This document shows, piece after piece, positions 11,401 to 20,550 of a DNA stretch of 64,000 nt. Position numbers and translations under genes: made by a program. The DNA comes from Serilophus lunatus (taxonomy: Eukaryota > Chordata > Aves > Passeriformes > Eurylaimidae), in contig VXBA01002143.1 of the NCBI GenBank assembly GCA_013399895.1, positions 830,024 to 894,023 of the forward strand. Reading direction: 5' to 3'. The first letter of the stretch is position 1. Each line of letters opens with the position of its first letter. The notes beneath the pieces are model-generated. The model did no database searches, had not been told where the DNA came from, and saw only the letters and a program-made list of their open reading frames with translations.

Positions 11401-13706
11401 ATGTAACACCTAATGGCCACTAAAGGATTTTAACTTCACCACACCCTGCTTGTAGACACAACACTATTTTACTGTTAGGGGATAGAGGCACACCTGAATT
11501 GTTGGGGGTCACATGAGAAATCTGCAAGCAAATAAGAAACTGGACTCAGCTCGTTTCTTAAGTTCCAGTCTGATATCCTACTCACCTGCTCGCTCTTCCT
11601 CCTAAGTGATATTAAAAGTCCTGTTGCAGACATATTGATGATCCAGCTCTTAGTGCTCTGCAGTCTAAATGTGTTAAGCATAGTACATGAGCGGGTTCAA
11701 TGAGCAGCTTGTAACAATCCAGTCTTACACGAGACACTGACAACTTGGGATGAAAATTAATGAATGTTTGCATACATATATAGGCCAACCCTGCTTTGAG
11801 CTAAATTAGTTTTGTTGTTAAACATTTCAGACCTTGGATTGTACTTAACAAAGACAGAACTAGTGATTAAAAAGGTCTATATATAACATAGCTACAGAAG
11901 CGTGTCCTGGTTTTGCAAAGACTGACTGCTAAGCAGAAAGTTGCCATGTTGTTTAGTCAAATCAGGTCTACTAAAGCTAAAAGCTTGGGATGACAGCTGT
12001 TAAAGTACCTTCCTTACAGGAAGCCTAACTCAGTAAGTACTAAATTATTAGATATAGCCATTCCTACCTAAGTTAGTGTTACTAAATTATAATAGTGTTA
12101 CTAATTTTTATTACTCCATTTGTTTCAGAGGGTCCTCTTAAAGAATTCATCCTCAGTGAAGGACAGAATCTGTTTCCTTGCCTTTGGTCATACAGTGGCT
12201 GTAGAGAGATAGGTAGATAATGCATTAATCAAAAGCATAAGGTAGTGAAGCACCTGGTTGCACTGGAGGTGGTAGGAGAGTATCAAACAAAATAATTTCA
12301 TGCTTATAATCTGGGACAGCAGACCAGGCTCCCTCACCACACTGTTGGTCACGTATTTTGTGGCTGTAACACAGGGATGATGATACAAAACTTTCTTTCC
12401 AGAGCTTTAAGATCTCTAATCCAAGTCTGTAATGTCATGGTTATACCATGCAGTCCATTCGCAGGTGTAGTACCTAAAAAGCTCAAGGTGGCAAGAAAAA
12501 CACAGGTGTACCAACATCATTTAGAGATTGATGGAACCACTTTTATTAGCGTGATTCCTAATGAAGGAATGGCCTTCGTTAGGGAGCTCTGTTTCTGAAT
12601 CCAGATAATAAAATCTTGTAAAGCTTTTCAAGCATTGCCTGTAGGATTCCCGATGTCCCCTCACGTGATACTCTTCTAAGGAACTTCCACTCCACCCTCT
12701 GCCTGGCCCATCTTAGATCACAGGTTTCAAGGAGCTCACAGCACAGCTGGGATCCCTCCCAATCACACTTCTTCGCAACTCTTTGTCTCCAGGAAACTGC
12801 ATGAGTGAGTTCATGGGGCTCATCAAAGGCCACTACGAAGCAAAGGAAGAAGGATTCCAGCCTGGAGGTGGCAGCTTGCACAGCATGATGACCCCTCACG
12901 GGCCAGATGCTGACTGTTTTGAGAAGGCGAGCAAAGCCAAGCTGGAGCCTGAGAGGGTTGCAGACGGGACCATGGTAAGGAGCCAAGGGAGGTAGTAAGA
13001 TTTTGAATACAGCTTAGCACAGTGCCAGTCTTAAACTCCATCCTACTTGCCCATTGGCAAGTTGGAAAAGTATGTAGACAAAATTGCTGCAGCATTCACC
13101 TCCCTTACTGATCAGCACCATCCAACTCCCAGGAGCTCCCCTGCAGACATACGATCCCAAGCAGCTTTGATCATCTGCCCACGTAAACTGTTGCCTGTGG
13201 AGAAAGCTGGGAATTTTCAGACTGATTAATTTAATTTTTGTCTGAGCCTATGGACAAAGAAGCAAACCCCTTGACTGTCCTTCTGTCTCTACCCCTTCAA
13301 ATCTAATGATGATCATCAACAGAGCTTGAACTAGAGCTTTTGGAACAACCTGGCTTTCCTGGGCATGCAGGGAGTCCCAAAGGACTCCTGAGACCTGACT
13401 AATAACAGCACTGCAATGCCAGACCTGAAGATCTTTCTTCCCCTGGGCTGATCAGGCTGGAGACAGAACCTGATAGTGCTGGACCATGCATATAAATCCT
13501 CTTTGTGGTAGAGCAGACACCTTGCCTGGATCTAAACTCTCTTGCCCTAACCTACCTTCCTTCTTCCCCCATAGGCCTTCATGTTCGAATCATCCCTCAG
13601 TCTCGCCGTCACCAAGTGGGGCCTCCAGACCTCCAACCGCCTAGATAAAAACTACTACAAGTGCTGGGAACCTCTGAAAAGCCATTTCAACCCTAAATGC
13701 AAGTAA
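2429..13706 (+). CDS. HGD: Homogentisate 1,2-dioxygenase, exons 5-14 (5' partial gene)
   Basis: HGD is the Fe(II) cupin dioxygenase of tyrosine and phenylalanine catabolism. It opens the ring of homogentisate to give maleylacetoacetate in the cytosol, and works as a hexamer (dimer of trimers). Ten exons with GT/AG borders join in frame to 345 residues plus stop, equivalent to human residue 95 to the end. Their lengths are 60, 92, 35, 80, 100, 125, 105, 127, 182 and 132 coding bases; the first nine equal the human exons 5-13. Human numbering places iron ligands His335, Glu341 and His371 and catalytic His292 all intact (codons at 9506, 12807, 12897 and 8223). Gly161, Pro230, Val300 and Met368, which are altered in alkaptonuria, are also conserved. 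The C-terminus is about six residues shorter than in human. Exons 1-4 lie left of the window, so no start codon is visible. The gene is convergent with NDUFB4. The identification is from recalled family sequence, but the match is close along its full length. Confidence 0.97.
2965..3056 (+). CDS. HGD: HGD exon 6 (92 bp)
   Basis: Begins GLHTLCGAGEP after a CAG acceptor and ends CNTSMIDR, with the last arginine codon split across the intron (AG|A). The donor is GTCAGT. The length is identical to human exon 6. The segment after GAG (EPRGRNGIAVHIF) is the most diverged part relative to human. Confidence 0.95.
3692..3726 (+). CDS. HGD: HGD exon 7 (35 bp micro-exon)
   Basis: A 35-base exon encoding CLYNSDGDFLI, flanked by a TTTAG acceptor and a GTGAGT donor. 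It is too short to stand out as an open frame and was recognised from the NSDGDFLI motif and the human exon size. The valine codon at its end is split (G|TG). Confidence 0.95.
4893..4972 (+). CDS. HGD: HGD exon 8 (80 bp)
   Basis: Encodes VPQQGKLLITTEFGKM and then LVEPNEICVIQ, after a CACAG acceptor and before GTAAGG. Gly161, mutated in some alkaptonuria patients, is retained. The length equals human exon 8. Confidence 0.96.
5101..5200 (+). CDS. HGD: HGD exon 9 (100 bp)
   Basis: Starts QGMRFSVEVFGETRGYILEV after a TTCCAG acceptor and ends GPIG with the glycine codon split, before GTAACA. It is separated from exon 8 by the shortest intron seen in this gene (128 bp). The length equals human exon 9. 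Confidence 0.96.
5201..7407 (+). other. HGD: HGD intron 9, no recognised element
   Basis: About 2.2 kb without recognisable repeats or conserved coding frames. Only short T-rich runs are visible, for example near 6608. Confidence 0.7.
7408..7532 (+). CDS. HGD: HGD exon 10 (125 bp)
   Basis: Encodes ANGLANPRDFLVPVAWYEDR and then QVPGGYTVISKYQGKLFAAQQ. The acceptor is CCCAG and the donor GTGAGG. Pro230, a common alkaptonuria position, is retained. The length equals human exon 10. Confidence 0.97.
8124..8228 (+). CDS. HGD: HGD exon 11 (105 bp, catalytic His292)
   Basis: Encodes DFSPFNVVAWHGNYTPYKYH and ends VAFDHA, phase 0 on both sides. The His of FDHA corresponds to the catalytic His292 of the human enzyme. 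The donor is GTAAGT. Confidence 0.97.
9383..9509 (+). CDS. HGD: HGD exon 12 (127 bp, iron ligand His335)
   Basis: Starts DPSIFTVLTAKTTRAGVALA and ends FRPPYYH plus one base of Arg336. The terminal His is iron ligand His335. The acceptor follows a long T-rich tract and the donor is GTACGT. The length equals human exon 12. Confidence 0.97.
9510..12792 (+). other. HGD: HGD intron 12, no recognised element
   Basis: The longest intron of the visible part of the gene (3.3 kb). I see no LINE or SINE signature and no coding frame of known type. Confidence 0.7.
12793..12974 (+). CDS. HGD: HGD exon 13 (182 bp, iron ligands Glu341 and His371)
   Basis: Encodes RNCMSEFMGLIKGHYEAKEE, then PGGGSLHSMMTPHGPDADCF. 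The Glu of MSEF and the His of TPHG are the other two metal ligands. The exon ends in ATG before GTAAGG. The length equals human exon 13. Confidence 0.97.
13575..13706 (+). CDS. HGD: HGD exon 14, coding part with stop
   Basis: Starts AFMFESSLSLAVTKWGLQTS and ends HFNPKCK before TAA. The human reading frame continues about six residues further, so the bird protein has a slightly shorter, lysine-rich tail. The acceptor is ATAG after a C/T-rich tract. Confidence 0.95.
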   Translation, partial: AFMFESSLSLAVTKWGLQTSNRLDKNYYKCWEPLKSHFNPKCK

Positions 13707-13940
13707 AGAGAAGTCGTTTGCTGCTTGCAACACGTGAGTGAAGGCAGGGAAATCCAGCGCACCTACGCGTGCTGACACAGTCATCTTGGGCAATGCAGAG
13801 TGCACTAGCACAGAGTGGCACTTCCAGCAGCCACCGAGCCATGGAAATGACCACCCCTATGTAAATTGGGAAATGCAGTAAAAAACACGCCATCATTCTC
13901 AACTTTGAAGTATCCAATTAAAGCTTTCCTGGTGACACGT
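13707..13940 (+). promoter_or_regulatory. HGD: HGD 3' UTR with ATTAAA poly(A) signal
   Basis: An ATTAAA hexamer lies at 13917-13922, 211 bases after the stop codon and the best-placed poly(A) signal downstream of it. A GT/T-rich stretch follows within about 25 bases. The exact cleavage site is inferred. Confidence 0.6.
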
Positions 13941-16900
13941 TGAAGCTGAAGTACTTGTGCTGCTCTCACCCGTTCACAGGGCCTCCTGAAAATACAGCCC
14001 AGTGTGTCTTTCACAGGGAGAGATTGACAAAGCATTTTATGATGGCTGTATGGGAAGAGCTTTACGAAACAGAGCTGAAAGCTCTACCAGACCCAAGCCC
14101 CCTATTACAGCAGGTTACTTCAACCTGTTCATCTGGGAAGGGTTGCCAAAGGAAAGACCTGATTGTCAAAAAAGTAGACCGCAAATGAAAAAAGGCTGGA
14201 GAATACAAAGCACTTCGCTGCTAAGCGAGGGAAAGTTTCTATTCCACACCCTGGTCATCCTTCAATGCTGACTTGCCAGCACTTGACAAACCCTCTCCCT
14301 AGTTCTGTGCCACTTTGCAGCATTGCAAATGTGAAAGGGCTTGTCTGGCCAGTCCAGGCATTTGTTCCTAGGAAGGTACCTGGAGGGAAAGCTCAAGCGT
14401 AGACAACATCAAGGAGGACCTCAGAATTCATTGGAGTATGCAGTCCTCATCTCCAGAGGGTGAGTTCCACTAGGTGGAGGCAGAAAGCAAAGCCCAAATA
14501 GAGTGGGAACCAGGAAGACAGCCCAGGTACCCCAAACTTTCAGGTCTGTACTTTCACACACTCAAGTGAAAGTTTCTAAACTTGGTGCCGCCAGAATCTA
14601 TGTTTCTTATTTCCCAAGAGAAACAATTTTCCAGAAAACAAAATGTAGAACAGCAACATGTAAATTCAGTCAGTTTATATCCATCATCAGTTTTGGATCT
14701 GCACCAAACCCTTTGAGGGAAAAAAAAAAGCATCAGCTTTGAGCAAAGTATTACATTATAAAATCTACACAGAGATGTTTACTCTAAACCAACCAATTCA
14801 GAAAAGGACATTCGGGAGAATCAATTTGCCAGACAAGCTGATTTAATCAGACTGATCCAGGGATAAATGAAGTTTCAATGTTTCACAGAGGGGAAAAGCT
14901 TGTTTGCTGTTTGGGACCTAAATTATCATGCAGTGATCGGAAGGCTTGAATTTCTCTTGTACAGACACATCACTGAAGCAGGTATGGGTGGTAACACATC
15001 AGTCAAATTCCAGTAAAATTTCAGTAAAATTCCACAAGGCACATTCACTCTCCTGCCTTCACACTATGTATCTGAAGGGAAACTTACTTCCCTTCCTCTA
15101 CACACCCAGAACCACTGCCTCAAACACCAGCCCCACCTCCAGCAGCATAGGACGTTCATTTCTTTCAAGAAAACAGCCCGAAGAGTTCAGCAATAATGAG
15201 ACATAAAAGTAGGGCAGGCAGCCTTTCCCCAAGTACCACGCTTAAATCCACAGGGATGTAGCATCAGAAACTCTTGTGTGCAAAGGGAAGGGCTGTGGCA
15301 GGTGCCACGAGCATCAATCCAAGGCTGGCCCGAAAGACCAGAGGCACTGTGCTCATCCATAACCCACCCCAAACCATCAGCTCTGCTGGCCTGAAACAAA
15401 TACAGCTGCAAGGGAGAATTTACATGTGTGGCAACTTGAGTTCCAATTAGCTGAGGAAATGGGTCCTGGGAGATCAAATTAGTTTGTGGCAGCAAGAACA
15501 GTTAATTTAGCATGCTCAGACAAGCAATTATTTCTTTCCCTAAATACCACTCTCTCCATGCATTGATGCCTCTCTGCACGGATCCAGTCGAATCTTGCAA
15601 TATCATTTGTGACAGTCTTTTAGATGCTGTTCTGCAGAGAATAATCTGGGTTTGCTTTAGCTAACCCAGCTCAAGAACAGGCTGTAGAAACAGCGGCAAG
15701 AGGGTTGCTGGGAGCACATATAGGATTGCAAAAGCAGGACACGGCTTTACATAGCTTCTGCACACAGAATTAGTGCCAAGCTCCACACAGCCTGAATGTT
15801 TCATGATCCAGATAGGAAAGTAAAGAAGTATAACAAGAAAACCTTAAATCTTTAAAACATCAGGAAACTTTATTGTCAGGGTGACTGAGCACACACACAG
15901 GTTGCCCAGTGAGGTTGTGGACTCTCATCCCTAGAGATACTGAAGTCACCCACACGTGCTCCTGGAAACTTGCTTGAGCCCTGCTTGATCAAGTGGTTGG
16001 ACTAAGAGGATCTCCAGAGGTCCCTTCCAACCTCGGCCATTTTGTGAGTATGTGAAAAAGCTCATCAACTCACCCTGCTGGAGAGGGAAAGCAAATGGCC
16101 CATATTTACATTCTTATCATGTAGGAAAGGGACTCGGTAGAACTGTTTTTGCTGACTTCACACTGGCTGCTTTCCCAGCAGGCAGAGGGAAGTTTTCAAC
16201 TTTTGCACCAGACTGAGCTTTTGGCATCAACATCAATGCTTGGGAAGAAACCAACTCCCATACAGTGTTGAAGAATGGAGGTTGTTTGGGTCACAATGGC
16301 ACCTACAGGCCACACAAAAATTCAACTCTGAATTATAAACCTTTTCCTTGCACTCACATTTCAGTACTTTAGCAGTAGCAACTGCAGAGTCCCCTATACC
16401 AATTGACCTGGGCAGGAAAAGTTGACATGTGTTCTGGTAAGAATGAATAGAGAAGACATCTTTGCAGGTATAAGGTTCAGTTAGACTTGGCCTTGTTTGG
16501 TGATTTTTTCTTTAAACACAGCCCCTTTACAGGGATGAAATGGAATTCTCCTATACTGCAAGGGAATCGGGTGTCAAAATAAAAATCCTCTTTTACTTCC
16601 TGTCTCCCACTCACAGGAATCACAGAAGCAGTGGAAACGTTATGGCACGACAACCTTCAGCTCACTATTTCCCACTCTAGTGCAATAAACTTCCAGGTAA
16701 AATTACAGAAACAAAGAAATACATGGTTTAGGCTTGTATTTTATTAGGGAAAAGAAAAATTAACTCAACTAATGAGAGTCGTCAGAGAGGCTCCTAAAAT
16801 GCAAAAAGTCTTAAATATGCATCACAGAACTTGCCTATTACCCAATTAGGGCAAATACACACTGAAACCTACACCACAAAGAAGCATCTACAAGGCAAGC

Positions 16901-17146
16901 AGTAGCTCCTTTAGGAAACTTCTTTGGGCCTTGCCTAACATTGATCCTGTTGCTAGTTTTAAACTTCAGACTGCTTGGGCAGCAGCAACCTCCATGGTTT
17001 AAAAGGAGCCTCTGTATGTAGACTAAAAGGAGCACCCTGAGTTCCAGATACCCTATCTATATCCATCTGGTTTAGATATAAAGATCCTACATTTTTACAC
17101 TTCCCGTAATTTTTAAGGATGCAAGACAACCAACAGTCAATTAAGA
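13941..17146. other. Intergenic spacer between convergent HGD and NDUFB4
   Basis: A tail-to-tail spacer of 3.2 kb. Apart from one CR1 3' fragment (15873-16052) I see no gene. Several short open frames (up to 102 codons) show no family resemblance. Confidence 0.7.
15873..16052 (+). mobile_element. CR1 LINE 3' end fragment, sense
   Basis: Contains the typical CR1 3' terminal phrases in sense order: a GTTGCCCAGTGAGGTTGTGG segment, then GGTTGGACTAAGAGGATCTC, then CCCTTCCAACCTCGGCCATT, ending in a decayed short terminal repeat (TTTTGTGAGTATGTG). It is 5'-truncated, as is usual for CR1. It lies downstream of both genes in the convergent spacer. Confidence 0.85.
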
Positions 17147-17196
17147 TTTATTCTTACGAAGGAGAAATGTCAGCACATAATACATCCTATTTTATT
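17147..17196 (-). promoter_or_regulatory. NDUFB4: NDUFB4 3' UTR poly(A) signals (two AATAAA)
   Basis: Two AATAAA hexamers on the minus strand, at 17191-17196 and 17147-17152, lie 35 and 79 bases after the stop codon. Either could serve a short 3' UTR. Which is used cannot be decided from sequence. Confidence 0.65.
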
Positions 17197-17230
17197 TGTA
17201 TCCCATGAACATCGCTGCAACTCCAGGAAC

Positions 17231-17290
17231 TCAGAATAAGCTGAAGGGTCGCTCGTATTTGCCTTCTTTGATCAGCCTCTCTTTATAGTC
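17231..17290 (-). CDS. NDUFB4: NDUFB4 exon 3, coding part with stop (60 bp)
   Basis: Encodes DYKERLIKEGKYERPFSLF before TGA, after a CACAG acceptor. This is the charged C-terminal tail, which faces away from the membrane span. It is too short to appear as an independent frame. Confidence 0.93.
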   Translation of the reverse strand, partial: DYKERLIKEGKYERPFSLF

Positions 17291-19337
17291 CTGTGGAAGA
17301 AAGAACATTCATCATTATTCTGCTAGAGAAAGAATTTCTATCAGCCTGGAGTAAGAGAACAACAGTTCTAGTATTTCACCATGGACTACACGAGGGTTGT
17401 GCCACAAATGATCCTAAGGGTCTTTTCCACCCTGAACGATTTTATAAGCACAAACCCTGGTAAGAGCTGTTGTGGTTACAAAGATAACAAGGCACTTAGC
17501 TTCACCTGCTCTGACTGACCTCTCATCACATCTAGCTATTCTCACAGGCCTGCAGAGACCAATTGCTGTGATGTATTTTTCACCAAACTAGTTGTGTCAC
17601 AGTTATTTGTACCTTAGTTTATACCTCCTCCTTGTGGCTGAATAATCCAGCTTAGAGATGTAATGTTGGAGAAATTTCCTAATAGCTTGCCTCACTGTGC
17701 CTGTGCTCACTTTCAACCCATTTGTATTTCACCCTGCAGGCATGTACCTTTCTGACAGGTACCATTACAGGACACTGCAGATACTGCCCAGGTTCCTTCT
17801 ACTGGATAAAACCAGGAGATTTGCTTCAGACTTAGAATATATGTCTTGCTTTCCCAGACATAGGGCAAATATTCCTCAGATAAAAGAGTATAGTGACAAT
17901 TGTACTTTATTTACTACCAGAAAACAAAAAAATCCCCAAGCATCACTAAAGGAACGGCAACAAAGGAAAACAAATTATCCTGGACACTAATTAAAGACTT
18001 CAGCATGGCAAAATACTGCAGAGGTACTGAAGTTTCAAAAACATTTGTATCAATATGTTCTGCATGTTTCCTAAAACCTGTATTTTCAATTCATCCTAGC
18101 AAACACCATTCCCTACAAATATTCTACTGAATTACATTAATGCTTCTTGGTTTATGACTTGATCTAAAATGTTACTTCTGTGCAAAAGAAGGAGATAGAA
18201 GTGTTTTACAACAGCCACAAAATCCTCTACTAAAATCAGCCACTGTCTGCCAGTTACCTAGCATTTTCTTATATGTGTGTATAGCTGAGTTTTTTCATAA
18301 TGATCTACCATTGCTCAGATTCTGACACCCACATTTGAGGCATCAGAATGGAAGCAAGACAAACTTTCCAAAATCTTAAAACATCCAGCTGAGATCAGCC
18401 CCTGCCATCAGCATCATTACTCCTCCCTATTTGATTTGTGAGATTAGAGAAGTGGTCAAGCAACTGCACCGAGGCATTGCTAGCTGTGTCATCCATAAGG
18501 TCCCTATTTAAGTTTAGAAAGCATAGTTAATGCAAGTCAACTGCTGAAAATAAAGAGTTTCCTACTATTAATTTCCACTGTCAGTGCTACAGAGAGCTCT
18601 GTTATAGCAGAACAGCCTGATCAGGCAAACTGTGACAGGCCAGACCCAAGGGTACAATAAAGGGCTCTTAAAAAGACAGGGCTTTGCAACCAGATCTGAG
18701 GCTTTGAGATACCAGGCTCGGTATTAACCTTCCTTCTCTCGTTACTTCAGTGCTACTCATCGTTCACAGGCGCATAAGGACCGCACAGACTCAGACTCCA
18801 CGCGGACCCACACTTCACAATCCGACGCTTTTGGTGCTTCGCCGACTGCTGCTGTTGAGCGCTGTCGGCCGACTTACCCTCTCAAATTTGAAGGCGGCCA
18901 TCCAGAAGAGGATGGGGCCTATGGCACAAACAGCTCCTAGGAAGGACATCTTGGGAGTGGGGCGGGAAGTCGGGTACACGTTCTGCGTCCTCGCATAGAC
19001 CCAGCGGAGCAGCGCGGGGTTTTCCTGGGGGGTGAAAACAAAAACCTCGGTCAGGCCCGCGGGGCTGGGAACGCCGGGAAGGGCACCAAGGTCACGGGGA
19101 GGACGGGCACCGTCCCGCCGGCACGGCCACGNTCACGATGACGGCGGGGGCGTCGGGGTTGTTGAGCTGCAGCTGGTACTGCCGCTTGAGCCGGGCGCGG
19201 ATCGCCAGGCGCTCGGCCTCGGCGCGGCGCTTCTCCGGAGTCGAGTCGTAGGTGTCGGGGTCGAGCTCGGCGGGCAGCGACACGTAGGCGTTGGGCCGGT
19301 ACTGCTTGGCGGCCGAGAGCTCCGGCCCCGGCGCCAT
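17231..19337 (-). CDS. NDUFB4: NADH:ubiquinone oxidoreductase subunit B4 (complete, 3 exons)
   Basis: An accessory (supernumerary) subunit of the membrane arm of mitochondrial complex I in the inner membrane; it has no catalytic centre. Exons at 19137-19337, 18878-19024 and 17231-17290 join in frame (201+147+60 bases) to 135 residues plus stop; human has 129. Recognisable segments are the acidic/basic N-terminal helix EKRRAEAERLAIRARLKRQY, then ENPALLRWVYARTQNVYP, then a single hydrophobic span (about residues 95-112, FLGAVCAIGPILFW) and the charged tail FERDYKERLIKEGKYERPF. Both intron positions fall where I recall the human ones. The start was chosen because it has a strong Kozak context (AAGATGG) and gives the family length. 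A frame reading through intron 1 exists but lacks exon 2. Transcription starts in a CpG island; the gene is convergent with HGD. Confidence 0.95.
17385..17452 (+). mobile_element. Probable CR1 or CR1-tailed SINE 3' tail, sense on plus
   Basis: Matches the avian CR1 terminal phrase ATGATCCTAAGGGTCTTTTC followed by CACCCTGAACGATTTTATAA, with mutations. Only the last 60-70 bases are recognisable, so the parent family is uncertain. Confidence 0.55.
18512..18570 (+). repeat. Dispersed repeat copy A (NDUFB4 intron 2)
   Basis: About 59 bases aligning to 20491-20550 in the same orientation at roughly 80% identity by eye, with small indels. Shared blocks include TTTAGAAAGC, TAGTTAAT and AACTGCTGAAAATAA. 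The family is not recognised. Confidence 0.6.
18878..19024 (-). CDS. NDUFB4: NDUFB4 exon 2 (147 bp, transmembrane segment)
   Basis: Encodes 49 residues from ENPALLRWVYARTQNVYPTS to AAFKFER, phase 0 on both sides. It follows a CCCCAG acceptor after a 112-bp intron and precedes a GTAAGT donor. It carries the only membrane span of the protein. Confidence 0.95.
19137..19337 (-). CDS. NDUFB4: NDUFB4 exon 1, coding part (201 bp)
   Basis: Encodes 67 residues starting MAPGPELSAAKQYRPNAYVS and ending NNPDAPAVI. The donor reads GTGA followed by an ambiguous base at intron position +5. It is strongly GC-rich, being part of the CpG island. Confidence 0.93.
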
Positions 19338-19340
19338 CTT
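19330..19340 (-). promoter_or_regulatory. YY1-like site over the NDUFB4 start codon
   Basis: AAGATGGCGCC on the minus strand matches the YY1 core AANATGGCG and includes the initiator ATG. YY1 sites at or near the start are known for many nuclear genes of oxidative phosphorylation. Confidence 0.55.
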
Positions 19341-19379
19341 GGGGAGGCGGCGCTGGCCCCGCCCCCGCGGGGCAGAGGG

Positions 19380-19400
19380 NNNNNNNNNNNNNNNNNNNNN
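19380..19400. other. Assembly gap (21 N)
   Basis: A run of N in the GC-rich NDUFB4 upstream region. The true length is unknown; the flank is a GC-rich tandem repeat, which probably caused the gap. Confidence 0.98.
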
Positions 19401-19436
19401 GGGAGCGGGCGGGAGCGGGCGGGAGCGGGCGGGAGC
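19401..19436. repeat. 10-bp GC-rich tandem repeat
   Basis: Three perfect GGGAGCGGGC units followed by a partial fourth, starting directly at the assembly gap. More copies may be hidden in the gap. The units resemble GC boxes. Confidence 0.85.
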
Positions 19437-19514
19437 CGCTGGGGACGGTGGGCGGGGTGGGCGGCGCGGCGGTTTTTCTTGTGCTTTGGTGTGCGGTCTT
19501 TGTACGCTTTCGCA

Positions 19515-19625
19515 GCATCGCAGAATTAACAAGGTTGGAAAAGAGCATGGAGATCATCGAGTCCAACCTATTGCCTAACACTATCCCATCATCTAAATCA
19601 TGGCGCTAAGTACCTCGTCCAGCGT
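19515..19625 (-). mobile_element. CR1-type LINE tail, antisense, beside the NDUFB4 promoter
   Basis: Reads on plus as GGTTGGAAAAGAGCATGGAG, ATCATCGAGTCCAACCTATT and GCCTAACACT, the antisense of the common avian CR1 3' tail. It starts about 180 bases upstream of the NDUFB4 start codon, at the edge of the CpG island. Confidence 0.75.
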
Positions 19626-20490
19626 AAGCAGTGAGAAAAGAGATTTAATCCGTGAAACAGCAGCTAACAGGCTCTGAGGGACGGCCAGGTGTTAGAAAGA
19701 CAAATTACTTGTCGGTAGAATTGCCCCGTTGAGTTTTAGGGCTCGACACGTTTCAGTGGTCTCAGACGCAGGGGAATGTTAGCGGAGCTTGGGAAGAAGG
19801 ACGCCCGCTAACAGTGGACGCCGAGAATGTAGAATTTACAAGCCACAGGGATATTTAACAGAACCCCCAAGATAAGGAGGAAGCAAATAAAGACAGCCTG
19901 GCAAATGCCCTGAAATCAGCTCTGTCTGGGTAAACGGGAATTCCAGCAGGGGCAGGTTGCGTTCACCGAGTTACAGACGATCAATGCCAGAAACCCAGAA
20001 TGCCAATGCCAGACTCAGAAAAAGACTGAGGATGTGGGCTAATTAGCACGAGAAGCAAGAGAATAATTAATCAATAGAAAACAGAACGCAAATCAGTCCA
20101 TACAAGATATTAGTAAGAGAACTAGGTAACTTGTAGACAATGAACATTAAAGCCTTTACTTACTAAAATGCATAAATACTGAAAGTGCTGGTAGTCATCA
20201 ATCTGGCTTTCCAGCTTTTCCACTCGGCACCTATTTCTCCATAGAGCTGTAAATAAATCAAATAGCTCAACTCTGTGTGTGGATTGGCCTCTTGCACACT
20301 GGGTGAGAGAATTTACTTTGGGACAACAGTCCCAGCAGGTTAATTTCGCTGTCCCCTACAAAGAAAAGGGCCTTGGGATAAGTCGGAGGTCGGGGATACT
20401 GTGTTGTTTGAGATGCTGCCTTGGTAAGGGACAAAGGTGTGGGGGAATCCCTGCAGGGGCGTTCACAGCCCATTTGAACAGTATTTCTAT
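19626..20490. other. NDUFB4 upstream flank, no gene seen
   Basis: Sequence of mixed composition between two CR1 pieces. No coding frame of known type and no further repeats were recognised. Confidence 0.6.
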
Positions 20491-20550
20491 GTTTTAGAAA
20501 GCCTAGTTAATACATTTCAAACTGCTGAAAATAAGAGTATCTTACAATTA
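20491..20550 (+). repeat. Dispersed repeat copy B (upstream of NDUFB4)
   Basis: Partner of the copy in NDUFB4 intron 2. The similarity stops exactly where an antisense CR1 fragment begins, so the CR1 probably inserted into or beside this repeat. Confidence 0.6.

Larger units (their letters stand above)
17291..18877 (-). other. NDUFB4: NDUFB4 intron 2
   Basis: A 1.6-kb intron. It contains a probable CR1-type tail (17385-17452, antisense to the gene) and one copy of a roughly 59-base dispersed repeat (18512-18570) whose sister copy lies upstream of the gene. No other coding signal was seen. Confidence 0.75.
18770..19500 (-). promoter_or_regulatory. NDUFB4: CpG-island promoter of NDUFB4
   Basis: Dense CpG and GC-box sequence (GGGCGGGG types near 19365 and 19450) covers exon 1, intron 1 and the upstream flank. 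No TATA box is seen, as expected of a housekeeping mitochondrial gene. The start codon lies within a YY1-like AAGATGGCGCC. The island is interrupted by an assembly gap at 19380-19400 just upstream of the start codon, so the transcription start is not fully visible. Confidence 0.85.

Noticed and set aside
19032..19581. Frames of 146-176 codons across NDUFB4 exon 1 on both strands
   Set aside because: They read through the intron and through N runs. Only the part matching NDUFB4 exon 1 is real.
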